Origin: Phycisphaerales bacterium
Lineage (GTDB): Bacteria; Planctomycetota; Phycisphaerae; SM23-33; FEN-1343
Direction of reading: 5' to 3'
NCBI GenBank assembly: GCA_003171335.1
Contig: PMYD01000055.1
Span: forward strand, 1-59,210
Length of the DNA: 59,210 bases
Part shown: positions 52,041 through 59,210 of the stretch, in pieces
How the letters are laid out: each line of letters begins with the position of its first letter
How positions within the stretch are numbered: the first letter of the stretch is position 1
Translations under genes and position numbers: made by a program
The notes under the pieces: generated by a model
Databases searched by the model: none
Told to the model about the DNA's origin: nothing
The model's input: only the letters and a program-made list of their open reading frames with translations

Positions 52041-53635
52041 CCCGGCAGCGAGAAACGGCTCACTACCGCCTCCGCGGATCGCAAGCCGTCGACGGCGGCC
52101 GAGACGATCCCGCCGGCGTAACCGGCGCCCTCGCCGACCGGATAGAGATTCGTCGCCGAGACGCTTACCCGGCTGTCGCGATCGCGGTCGATCCGCACGG
52201 GGCAACTGGCGCGCGTTTCGGGCCCCAGCAGAACGGCCTGGCCACCGGCAAAGCCGGCGATCTGTTCGGCAAACATGGGCAGCGCCCGCTGGAACGCCAC
52301 AGCCACGTAGGCCGGCAGCAGCGTGTTGAAATCGCACGGCCGCGCGCCGATGAGGCTGGAGGTTGGCGGTGCCTCGGCCGTCGGCCGGCACGCCAGGAAA
52401 TCCTCCACGCGCTGGCAGGTGAGCGAGTAATCGGCCCCCGCGGCCGCGAAGCAGGCCCGCTCGATTCGCTCCTGAAGGGCCAGGCCTTCGAAAGGATCGC
52501 CGGCGAAACGCTCGGGAGCCACGGTAACGACCAGGGCCGCGTTGGCCCAGCCGCTGTCGCGGGCGCGAACCGAGCCGCCGTTGGTGCAGATCGTCTCGTG
52601 CTGGTGGTTGGTCGGCAGCACGCGCCCGCCGGGACACATGCAGAAGGAGTAGACATCGCGGCCCTCGCCCGCGGCGCCCTTGGCCACGAGATGGTAGTCG
52701 GCCCGAGGCAGGTCCGGTCGATCGGCCAACGCGCCATACCGGGCGCGATCGATCAGAGGCTGGGGGTGCTCGATCCGCAGGCCCATCTGGAACGGCCGGC
52801 CGGAGAGCTGGATCCCGCGCCGCCGCAGCAGGGCATACGTGTCGCGGGCGCTGTGGCCGACGGCCAATAGCACGCAGCCGGCGGCGATCCGCTGCCCGCT
52901 GGACAAGACCAGCGCGCGAACGTTTCCCCCGTCGATTTCCAGATCATCCACGCGGCAGGCGAACTCGACGCGGCCGCCCAGCTCGATAATCCGCCGCCGC
53001 ATGGCCTGCGCCACCGCGGGCAGCCGATCGGAACCGACGTGCGGCTTGCCGCTGATGGCGATGTCCGGATCGGCGCCGAATTCCACGAATCGTTCCAGCA
53101 CCCATGAGCTCAAGGGATCATGGGTGCGGGTATAAAGCTTGCCGTCGCTGTACGTGCCCGCCCCGCCCTCGCCGAAGAGGAAGTTGCTTTCGGTATTCAG
53201 CCGGCGCTCGGCCAGATACGTGCGCACATCCTCGGAGCGGCGGTCAATATCCTGTCCCCTTTCCAGGACCACCGGCCGATACCCTGCCTCGGCGAGCAGC
53301 AGCGCGCCAAAAAGTCCCGCCGGCCCGGCGCCGACGATGACCGGTGCAGCCGCCAACGGCTCGCCGCCGGGGGAGATTTGGGGTCGAGGGGGCGGCGCAA
53401 GAAGCTGGACGTCGCTGCCGGCGCGGCGGAGCACCTGCCGCTGCCCGGCATCCAGCTCGACGACCACGCTGTACACCCACCGGACGTGTCGCGGCCGCGC
53501 ATCAAGGCTCTTGCGAACGATGCGCAGGCTGCGAATGGCCGCAGGGTTCAGGCGAAGCTTCCTGGCCGCCAGCGCGGCCAGCAGCGATTCATCCTCGTCC
53601 AGCCCGAGCGCCAGGTTATGCACCAGCAGTGCCAC
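52028..53635 (-). CDS. Uncharacterised FAD-dependent dehydrogenase (COG2509 type)
   Basis: The 535-residue protein has an N-terminal region of about 95 residues, then a dinucleotide-binding motif VIVGAGPAGLFGALLLAEAG and LERGQDIDRRSEDV. NFLFGEGGAGTYSDGKLYTR and the late NLYPVGEGAGYAGGIVSAAVDG follow. These are constant in a broad, poorly characterised flavoprotein family. The start is GTG 53635 with no strong ribosome binding site. The substrate is unknown. Confidence 0.85.
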   Translation of the reverse strand: MALLVHNLALGLDEDESLLAALAARKLRLNPAAIRSLRIVRKSLDARPRHVRWVYSVVVELDAGQRQVLRRAGSDVQLLAPPPRPQISPGGEPLAAAPVIVGAGPAGLFGALLLAEAGYRPVVLERGQDIDRRSEDVRTYLAERRLNTESNFLFGEGGAGTYSDGKLYTRTHDPLSSWVLERFVEFGADPDIAISGKPHVGSDRLPAVAQAMRRRIIELGGRVEFACRVDDLEIDGGNVRALVLSSGQRIAAGCVLLAVGHSARDTYALLRRRGIQLSGRPFQMGLRIEHPQPLIDRARYGALADRPDLPRADYHLVAKGAAGEGRDVYSFCMCPGGRVLPTNHQHETICTNGGSVRARDSGWANAALVVTVAPERFAGDPFEGLALQERIERACFAAAGADYSLTCQRVEDFLACRPTAEAPPTSSLIGARPCDFNTLLPAYVAVAFQRALPMFAEQIAGFAGGQAVLLGPETRASCPVRIDRDRDSRVSVSATNLYPVGEGAGYAGGIVSAAVDGLRSAEAVVSRFSLPGEEK

Positions 53636-53681
53636 GGTGAGATTATGCCACGACAGCTTTATAAAGGACTACAAGATAGCC

Positions 53682-55145
53682 CTAGTACTGTCTTCGCTGC
53701 CGTGCCGGCGGGATTTTAAGCAGGCTGCGATACTTGGCCACGGTCCGGCGGGCGATCTGGATGCCCGCCTGGGTGAGGGCCTCGACCAGTTCATCATCGC
53801 CGAGGGGATTGGCCTTGTCTTCGTTGTCGATGATTTCGCGGAGCTTGTCTCGAACGGCGTCCCAGGCCAGGTTTTCGCCATCCTGCGTGGTTGTACCACC
53901 GGAGAAGAACATCCGCAGCGGGAAGATGCCCCGCGGCGTCTGGACATACTTGCCGGCCACGGCCCGGCTGATCGTGGCCACGTGCACGCCCACTTTCTTG
54001 GCCACGGTCGCCATGGGCAGCGGGCGCAGGGCCGCCTGGCCCAGCGTGAAGAAATCCTTCTGGGCGGCGAAAACTTCCTGGGCCACGTGCAGCATGGTCG
54101 CACGCCGCTGGTAAATGGCGCCGATAAGCCATTGGGCCGATCGGATATTGTCTTGCAGGAACTGCCGCGCGCCCTTGTCCAAGTCGCGTTTGCGGGCCAT
54201 GCGCTGATACATGCGGTTGATGTGCAGCGGCGGCACGCTGTCATTGGCCAGACGGACGACAGGATTGCCGGCCTCATCCAGCTCCACCACCAGGTCCGGC
54301 AGGATGACGGGCGCGCCGCGCTCGCCGATCAGGCTGCCCGGCCGCGGGTTCAGGTGACTGAGCCGCTCGATGGCCGCCTTGACATCCTCCACCGTGTTGG
54401 AGGTCTTGCGGGCGATGAGCGGCAGGCGGTTAGCCTCGATGTCGTGCGTGAAGCTGCGCACCAGCTCGCGTTCCAGCGACACGTTCTGGCCCGCGGCGTC
54501 CATGGCCGCCAACTGGATCAGCAGGCATTCCCTCAGATCGCGCGCGCCCACGCCGGCAGGCTCAAGCTGCTGCACCAGGGGCAGCGCCGCCTGCAGGTCA
54601 GCCAGCGTGACCGCCCCGGCGGCCTTGGCGACAATGTCGTCGAGCTTCTGGCGAAGGTAGCCATCCTCGTCCAATTGCACCAGGATCAGTTCGCCGGCCT
54701 TGCGGACGGCCGCATCGGCCTCGACAAAAGCCCACTGGTCTATCAGGTATTCGTACAGCGATTCGGCGGGGGCGGGCGTATTGGCCATGGCGTCGAGCTT
54801 GGCGTCGCGCTCGCCGAAAGAGGCGCGCGCGGGCCGGTAATCGTCGCCCTCCCACACAGCCATCTCGTTCTCATCCCGGAACGTCTCGGAGCGCTGAAAA
54901 TCCTCCGGCTGGTCGTTGTCATCGCGGATGACCAGGTCGCGCTCATCGGGAAGAGCGGGCGCCTCGGCGGGCGCTTCATCGGCCGCTTCGCGCAGCTCCA
55001 GCACCGGATTGCTGGCCAGCTCCGCGTCGATCCGCTCCTGAAGAGCCATCAGAGGCAACTGGAGGATCTCCATTGCCTGGATCATCCGCGGCGCGAGCTT
55101 CATCCGCTGTTCGAGCCGCATTTGTTGAGACGTGTCCAGCCTCAT
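53682..55145 (-). CDS. rpoN: RNA polymerase sigma-54 factor
   Basis: The 487-residue protein has region I with RMIQAMEILQLPLMALQERI at residues 20-39, an acidic region II (residues 54-110), the core-binding domain, and the DNA-binding domain. The DNA-binding domain contains ATVAKK-type helices and the RpoN box ARRTVAKYR at 465-473. The usual Glu after the box is Ser here. It directs RNA polymerase to -24/-12 promoters that need an enhancer-binding ATPase. The downstream gene on the minus strand starts 46 bp later. Confidence 0.95.
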   Translation of the reverse strand: MRLDTSQQMRLEQRMKLAPRMIQAMEILQLPLMALQERIDAELASNPVLELREAADEAPAEAPALPDERDLVIRDDNDQPEDFQRSETFRDENEMAVWEGDDYRPARASFGERDAKLDAMANTPAPAESLYEYLIDQWAFVEADAAVRKAGELILVQLDEDGYLRQKLDDIVAKAAGAVTLADLQAALPLVQQLEPAGVGARDLRECLLIQLAAMDAAGQNVSLERELVRSFTHDIEANRLPLIARKTSNTVEDVKAAIERLSHLNPRPGSLIGERGAPVILPDLVVELDEAGNPVVRLANDSVPPLHINRMYQRMARKRDLDKGARQFLQDNIRSAQWLIGAIYQRRATMLHVAQEVFAAQKDFFTLGQAALRPLPMATVAKKVGVHVATISRAVAGKYVQTPRGIFPLRMFFSGGTTTQDGENLAWDAVRDKLREIIDNEDKANPLGDDELVEALTQAGIQIARRTVAKYRSLLKIPPARQRRQY

Positions 55146-55188
55146 CTCAAGTGCATTCTAACCTATTTGCCGTAGAAGGCAACCGTTC

Positions 55189-55204
55189 TGGCACGGATGT
55201 TGCA
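55189..55204 (+). promoter_or_regulatory. Consensus sigma-54 (-24/-12) promoter next to rpoN
   Basis: TGGCAC, 5 bp, TTGCA: the GG and GC dinucleotides are exactly 12 bp apart, as required. It lies on the + strand, 43 bp from the rpoN start and pointing away from it toward the 3' end of the PfkB gene. A transcript from here would start near 55216. Confidence 0.6.
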
Positions 55205-55294
55205 TTGTCCGCTTCGACATACGCCAGAATGATCGGCCAGATTCGGGCGGCGATTTATAAGAATTGCGAAATTAGATGCTTACGACAGGCACAC

Positions 55295-56227
55295 TCAGAG
55301 CTTTTCCGCCTGAACCGACGGGCAAATCCGCGTCATGGCCACGAATTCCGCGAAGCGATCCTCGATATCGCCCCGACGGATGACTTGGAGATGTTCCAGG
55401 GAAAATCCCTCCAGTTCCAGACTGGCGACGATCGTGCCATAGGCCATGCCTGCCAGGAGCGATTGCGCATCGTACGTGCCCGCGGCCGCCAGATAGCCCA
55501 TCATCGCGCCGGCGAAGCAATCGCCCGCCCCGGTCGGATCAACCACGTTCACGGCCGGATAGGCCGGCAGCGCGCACACTTTGCCATCCACAAACAGCAG
55601 GCTGCCGTGCTCGCCCTTCTTCACGACCACAAACCGCCGCACCAGGCCGGCCACCGCCTTGCCGGCGGCCACCGTGTTGGTCAGGCCGGTGAGCAGCCGG
55701 GCCTCGCTGTCGTTGAGCACCAGGCCGTCGATGCTGCCCATGAGGCGCAGCAGCGCCTGCCGCTCGTTCTCAATCCACAGGTTCATGGTGTCTGCGACGA
55801 CCAGGCGCGGGCCGCGAAGCTGCGACAGCAGCTCCGCCTGGAGGTCCGGGTGCGTGTTGGCCAAAAAGACGTGCCGGCTGTCGCGAAAGGCCGCCGGAAT
55901 GCTCGGACCCGCCTCGGCCAGCACGTTCAGTTGCGTATCGAGCGTATCGCGAACGTTCACGTCGGCGTGGTAGCGGCCGGCCCAGCGGAAGGTCTTGGAA
56001 CCCTTGCGGATCTCCAGGCCGCTCAGGTCGATGTTGCCCAGCCGTTCCAGCGGCGACAGGAATTTCGGCGGCATATCCTCACCCGCCACGGCCACGAACC
56101 GCACGGGCGTAAAGAAGCTGGCCGCCGCGGCGAAATACACCGCCGAGCCGCCCAGCACGCCCTCCACCTTGCCGGAGGGCGTCTCCACGGTATCGATGCC
56201 GATGCTGCCGGTCACGAGCAGGGACAT
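55295..56227 (-). CDS. PfkB family carbohydrate kinase
   Basis: The 310-residue protein has LLVTGSIGIDTVE at the start, GGSAVYFAAAASFF (PfkB signature 1 region), LNDSEARLLTG and the catalytic VDPTGAGDCFAGAMMG near residue 230 with the base Asp. It phosphorylates a sugar or nucleoside, and the exact substrate is not evident. The gene lies upstream of rpoN on the same strand with a 149-bp gap. Confidence 0.87.
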   Translation of the reverse strand: MSLLVTGSIGIDTVETPSGKVEGVLGGSAVYFAAAASFFTPVRFVAVAGEDMPPKFLSPLERLGNIDLSGLEIRKGSKTFRWAGRYHADVNVRDTLDTQLNVLAEAGPSIPAAFRDSRHVFLANTHPDLQAELLSQLRGPRLVVADTMNLWIENERQALLRLMGSIDGLVLNDSEARLLTGLTNTVAAGKAVAGLVRRFVVVKKGEHGSLLFVDGKVCALPAYPAVNVVDPTGAGDCFAGAMMGYLAAAGTYDAQSLLAGMAYGTIVASLELEGFSLEHLQVIRRGDIEDRFAEFVAMTRICPSVQAEKL

Positions 56228-56313
56228 AATTCTCGCCTTCCATTCCAGTCGCGCAGGAAAACCAAGCCAAACGGTAGCGAATTCCGAAAGAACGAAAAAG
56301 CGAATTCTCCTCG

Positions 56314-56566
56314 AACGTTACGGATAACGGACCTGGCAAGGTGAACCCCTCCCCCTCTTATGGGGGAGGGCCTGTCCGGCGTAGCTTTAGCGAAGCCGGA
56401 TGGCCCGAAGGGCCGGGTGAGGGTTCCGCGCTAATGGGTGACATGTAATTGCGCGACACCCTCACCCGGCTTCGCTGAAGCTACGCCGGGCAAGCCGGGC
56501 CTGAAGGCCCACCTCTCCCGTCAAGGGAGAGGGGTTTGGCTTGTCATGTCCATTATCCGTAACGCC
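56314..56566. repeat. Composite inverted repeat element with CGTTACGGATAA ends
   Basis: The outer ends are inverted: CGTTACGGATAACGGAC on the left, GTCCATTATCCGTAACG on the right (with a few extra bases). Inside are inverted pairs ACCCCTCCCCCTC/GAGAGGGG, CCGGCGTAGCTT/AAGCTACGCCGG and GGGTGAGGGT/ACCCTCACCC. The end sequence is the same word that precedes each dyad in the array at 41.1 kb. Confidence 0.75.
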
Positions 56567-56640
56567 GGGCCCCGACGTGCGATTGAATCAGGCGCATGCG
56601 GGCGATAGAGTAAGATTCTTGCACCTACTTAAACTCTTTT

Positions 56641-56660
56641 GCCGGTCACCCGTGACCGGC
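56641..56660. promoter_or_regulatory. Perfect 9-bp hairpin before glnS
   Basis: GCCGGTCAC and GTGACCGGC flank a 2-nt centre. The 3' arm ends 17 nt before the glnS start codon and just before its ribosome binding site, so it could be an operator or a translation-control hairpin. Confidence 0.5.
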
Positions 56661-56677
56661 CTGACAGGACGGCGGAT

Positions 56678-58408
56678 ATGGCTGCCCAAAACGATGCCAA
56701 GCGCGATGAAGGCCCTGAATGGCGCACCGACTTCATCCGCCAGGCGGTCATCGAGGACAACAAGACCGGCCGCTGGGGCGGCAAGGTCATCACGCGTTTT
56801 CCCCCCGAGCCCAACGGCTACCTGCACATCGGTCACGCCAAGGCGCTGTGGATCGACTACGGCATCGCCGCGGAGTTCGGCGGCGAGTTCCACCTCCGCT
56901 TCGACGACACCAACCCGACGGTGGAAGAGCAGGAATTCATCGACGCCATCGCCGAGGATGTCCGCTGGCTGGGCTGCGACTTCGGGTCGCATTTGTACTT
57001 CGCCAGCGATTACTTCGAAAAGATGCACGAGTACGCCGTCGACCTGATCCAGAAGGGCCTGGCCTACGTGGATGACCTCTCGGCCGAGCAGGTCCGCCAG
57101 TACCGCGGCTCGCTGACGGCCCCCGGCAAGGAGAGCCCCTACCGCAACCGCAGCAGGGAGGAGAACCTCGACCTCTTCGAGCGGATGCGGCAGGGCGAAT
57201 TCCCCGATGGCAGCCGCGTGCTGCGGGCCAAGATCGACATGGCCCACCCCAACATGAACCTGCGCGACCCGGTGATGTACCGCATCCTGCACGCGGTTCA
57301 CCCGCACCGCGGCGACACGTGGTGCATCTACCCGATGTACGACTGGGCGCACGGCATTGAAGACTCCATCGAGGGCGTCACGCACAGCCTGTGCGACATC
57401 GACTACGAGAACCACCGCCCGCTGTACGACTGGTTCATCGACGCCATCAACCAGGGCCGCGCCAAACCCATTCACCACCCGCAGCAGCTCGAGTTCGCCC
57501 GCTTCAACCTCACCTACACGGTGATGAGCAAACGCCGGCTGCGGCGCATGGTGGAAGAGAAGCTCGTCAGCGGCTGGGACGACCCGCGGCTGCCCACGCT
57601 GCGCGGGCTGCGCCGCCGCGGCGTCACGCCCACGGCCATCCGCGATTTTCTGGCGCAGGTGGGCGTGAGCAAATACGTCGGCACGATCGAGGTGGAGCTG
57701 CTGGACCACTTCCTGCGCGCTGAACTCAACCGCACCTCGCCGCGTGTCATGGGCGTGCTGCGGCCGCTCAAGGTCGTGATCACAAATTACCCCGAGGGCA
57801 AGAGCGAGATGCTCGAGGCCGTGAACAATCCGGAGGATGCCGCCGCCGGCACGCGGCAGGCGCCCTTTAGCCGCGAGCTTTATATCGAGCAGGACGACTT
57901 CCTGGAGAACCCGCCGAAGAAATTCTTCCGGCTCTCGCCGGGGCGGGAGGTTCGCCTGCGCTACGCGTACTTCATCACCTGCCAGGAGGTCATCAAGGAT
58001 GCCGCCGGCCGCGTGACCGAGCTGCGCTGCACGTATGACCCCGCCACGCGCGGCGGCGATGCCCCCGACGGCCGCAAGGTCAAGGCCACGCTGCACTGGG
58101 TCTCGGCCCGAGATGGCGTGGACGCGGAAATCCGGCTGTACGACCGGCTGTTCACCAAGGAAGCCCCGGAAGATCTGCCCGAAGGCCAGGATTTCCTGGC
58201 CAATTTGAACCCCAAATCTCTGGAAGTGCTGACCGGCTGCAAGGTCGAGCCCGCCGCCGCGGCCAAAACACCCGGCCAGCGCATCCAGTTCGAGCGCATC
58301 GGTTATTTCTGCCTCGACCCCGACAGCCAACCCGGCCGGCCGGTGTTTAACCGCACCACGACGCTCAAGGACACGTGGGCGAAGATACAGCAGAGAGAAG
58401 AAGCGTAG
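56678..58408 (+). CDS. glnS: Glutaminyl-tRNA synthetase
   Basis: The 576-residue class I synthetase has [15 protein letters not shown] (HIGH) near residue 42, [30 protein letters not shown], the KMSKS-equivalent VMSKRRL, and the two-barrel GlnRS anticodon-binding domain at the C-terminus. Its presence implies direct charging of tRNA(Gln), without obligatory amidation. I chose ATG 56678 with AGGACGG upstream; the longer frame begins within the hairpin. Confidence 0.95.
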   Translation: MAAQNDAKRDEGPEWRTDFIRQAVIEDNKTGRWGGKVITRFPPEPNGYLHIGHAKALWIDYGIAAEFGGEFHLRFDDTNPTVEEQEFIDAIAEDVRWLGCDFGSHLYFASDYFEKMHEYAVDLIQKGLAYVDDLSAEQVRQYRGSLTAPGKESPYRNRSREENLDLFERMRQGEFPDGSRVLRAKIDMAHPNMNLRDPVMYRILHAVHPHRGDTWCIYPMYDWAHGIEDSIEGVTHSLCDIDYENHRPLYDWFIDAINQGRAKPIHHPQQLEFARFNLTYTVMSKRRLRRMVEEKLVSGWDDPRLPTLRGLRRRGVTPTAIRDFLAQVGVSKYVGTIEVELLDHFLRAELNRTSPRVMGVLRPLKVVITNYPEGKSEMLEAVNNPEDAAAGTRQAPFSRELYIEQDDFLENPPKKFFRLSPGREVRLRYAYFITCQEVIKDAAGRVTELRCTYDPATRGGDAPDGRKVKATLHWVSARDGVDAEIRLYDRLFTKEAPEDLPEGQDFLANLNPKSLEVLTGCKVEPAAAAKTPGQRIQFERIGYFCLDPDSQPGRPVFNRTTTLKDTWAKIQQREEA

Positions 58409-58449
58409 CGCCGCCGAATAACAGGTTCTCGAGAGATGCGTTGCGATGC

Positions 58450-58612
58450 CGTGTTCCAGAGCCCGGAGGGCGATTGACCAATAGCCACGGGCGCAAGCCC
58501 GTGGACCCGGTGGTCCCGTTTCTCAGAGCCCGCAGGGCGATTGATCATTAGCCACGGGCGCAAGCCCGTGGACCGGGTGGCCCCCGTTTCTCAGAGCCCG
58601 AAGGGCGATTGA
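58450..58612 (+). repeat. Two tandem REP units left of the transposase gene
   Basis: Each unit has GCCCGnAGGGCGATTGA followed by a CCACGGGC/GCCCGTGG hairpin closed by GCAA, then GGTGG and CCCGTTTCTCAGA. A third GCCCGAAGGGCGATTGA ends the group next to the transposase stop. The orientation is opposite to the unit at 59146-59210. Confidence 0.85.
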
Positions 58613-58617
58613 ATCCT

Positions 58618-59070
58618 TCAATCCCAGACGGTCGTCGGATCGTATTCGATCCCATGCCGCTGAAGGAACGCCAGGAATTCCTCCTCGAACGTCATCGTCC
58701 GATGATGTTCGACCTGCCTGGCGATGTAGGTGTGCACTTTGGGGCAGATCGAATGGCTCACGCTAAAGGCGGCATAGCCGTTTTGCCACCGAAATGGCGA
58801 GACCGGACGAATCGTCTTGTTCACCCAGCCAGAAGAAAGGGCCTTGAGCTTCCCAACGGCCGAAGAAATCGCGATCATCGGGCGGATCGTCATGAGAGCA
58901 TGGACGTGGTTTTCCGTGCCGCCCAGGACCATCATCTGGCCAAATTCGGTTCTCGCCACGCCGGTCATGTATTCATGAAGGCGCTGGCGGAAATCGGCCG
59001 CGATGAGGTCCTTCCGGTCTTTAGTGCCGAACACCACGTGATAAGCCACATTGATGAACGTATGCCCCAT
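58618..59070 (-). CDS. REP-associated tyrosine transposase (IS200/IS605 Y1 family)
   Basis: The 150-residue single-domain HUH protein has the metal-binding pair His55-x-His57 in ENHVHALM, catalytic Tyr115 in HTYIARQ, and the family ending EHHRTMTFEEEFLAFL. Such RAYT proteins nick single-stranded REP hairpins and are thought to spread them. ATG 59070 has GGGAGG about 7 nt upstream. It is intact and framed by inverted REPs, so it may still be active. Confidence 0.9.
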   Translation of the reverse strand: MGHTFINVAYHVVFGTKDRKDLIAADFRQRLHEYMTGVARTEFGQMMVLGGTENHVHALMTIRPMIAISSAVGKLKALSSGWVNKTIRPVSPFRWQNGYAAFSVSHSICPKVHTYIARQVEHHRTMTFEEEFLAFLQRHGIEYDPTTVWD

Positions 59071-59145
59071 TGCCGCCTCCCACGGAGTTGCAGGTTATTG
59101 GGAGCATATTATTCCCGCCGCATGTGTCGGTCCAGCGGGAATGTG

Positions 59146-59210
59146 GCGCTCAATCGCCCTGCCGGGCTCTGAGATACGGTACGCACCGGGTCCACGGGCT
59201 TGCGCCCGTG
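59146..59210 (-). repeat. REP unit right of the transposase gene, cut by the window end
   Basis: TCAATCGCCCTGCCGGGCTC is followed by CCACGGGC-TTGC-GCCCGTG, the inverse of the units left of the gene. The sequence TGGCGCTCAATCGCCCT at its inner end also occurs at the right half of the REP pair near 39.97 kb. Confidence 0.8.

Larger units (their letters stand above)
56228..56677. other. Gap between the PfkB gene and glnS, mostly repeat
   Basis: 450 bp between divergent genes. The composite inverted repeat (56314-56566) takes up more than half, and a perfect 9-bp hairpin (56641-56660) sits just before glnS. No open frame is convincing. Confidence 0.55.

Overview
The window is GC-rich bacterial chromosome with an almost continuous gene complement: about 50 protein genes and no rRNA or tRNA that I could recognise. 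The gene set best fits a planctomycete, probably Phycisphaerae-like. The reasons are PilMNO with multiple minor pilins carrying Asp-Pro-Asn repeats, an LL-diaminopimelate aminotransferase, carboxynorspermidine-type polyamine genes with a pyruvoyl arginine decarboxylase, TPR-membrane proteins, and intergenic space packed with palindromic repeats. The taxonomic call is an inference.

Region 1 (about 0.4-22.3 kb) is a surface-polysaccharide locus. It holds a flippase, a Wzy/WaaL-type ligase, seven stand-alone GT4-type glycosyltransferases plus a GT domain fused to a FemAB-like acyltransferase, two left-handed beta-helix acetyltransferases, two methyltransferases, a radical SAM/SPASM protein and a polysaccharide deacetylase. 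Several members (TIGR03087-like sugar transferase, FemAB-like protein, DUF3473-type deacetylase, ligase) belong to families usually found beside exosortase, but no exosortase is visible here. Most genes overlap by 1-8 nt or sit within 20 nt, so the + strand genes form two long operons split by the 670-bp gap at 11.6-12.3 kb.

Region 2 (22.3-29.2 kb) holds an overlapping pair (xylose-isomerase-like TIM barrel and a protein with archaeo-eukaryotic-primase-like motifs), a TPR membrane protein, an HU-type DNA-binding protein, an FHA protein and HemW.

Region 3 (29.4-39.6 kb) is a type IV pilus operon in the order pilM-pilN-pilO-PilP-like-pilB-pilT-pilC followed by three pilin-like or PilX-like genes. 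It has no secretin, major pilin or prepilin peptidase inside the window.

Region 4 (40-59.2 kb) is mostly housekeeping. It carries a thioesterase, rpsU-rsfS, glutamyl-Q tRNA(Asp) synthetase, dapL, folK with a deoxynucleoside kinase, an alpha/beta hydrolase and thpR. It also carries a complete arginine-to-spermidine-type polyamine set (pdaD, speB, carboxynorspermidine/carboxyspermidine dehydrogenase, nspC), an FAD dehydrogenase, rpoN, a PfkB kinase, glnS and a REP-associated Y1 transposase between inverted REPs.

The most unusual content is between and inside genes. An 82-bp palindromic element occurs twice, each time inside an open coding frame: the GT-FemAB linker and a prepilin leader. A four-unit array of dyads whose arm bases change in compensating pairs lies upstream of rpsU. 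A perfect sigma-54 promoter consensus lies 43 bp from the rpoN start, facing away from it. There are also REP/RAYT units, long low-complexity inverted repeats, and a repeated leader-like element flanking the first two genes.
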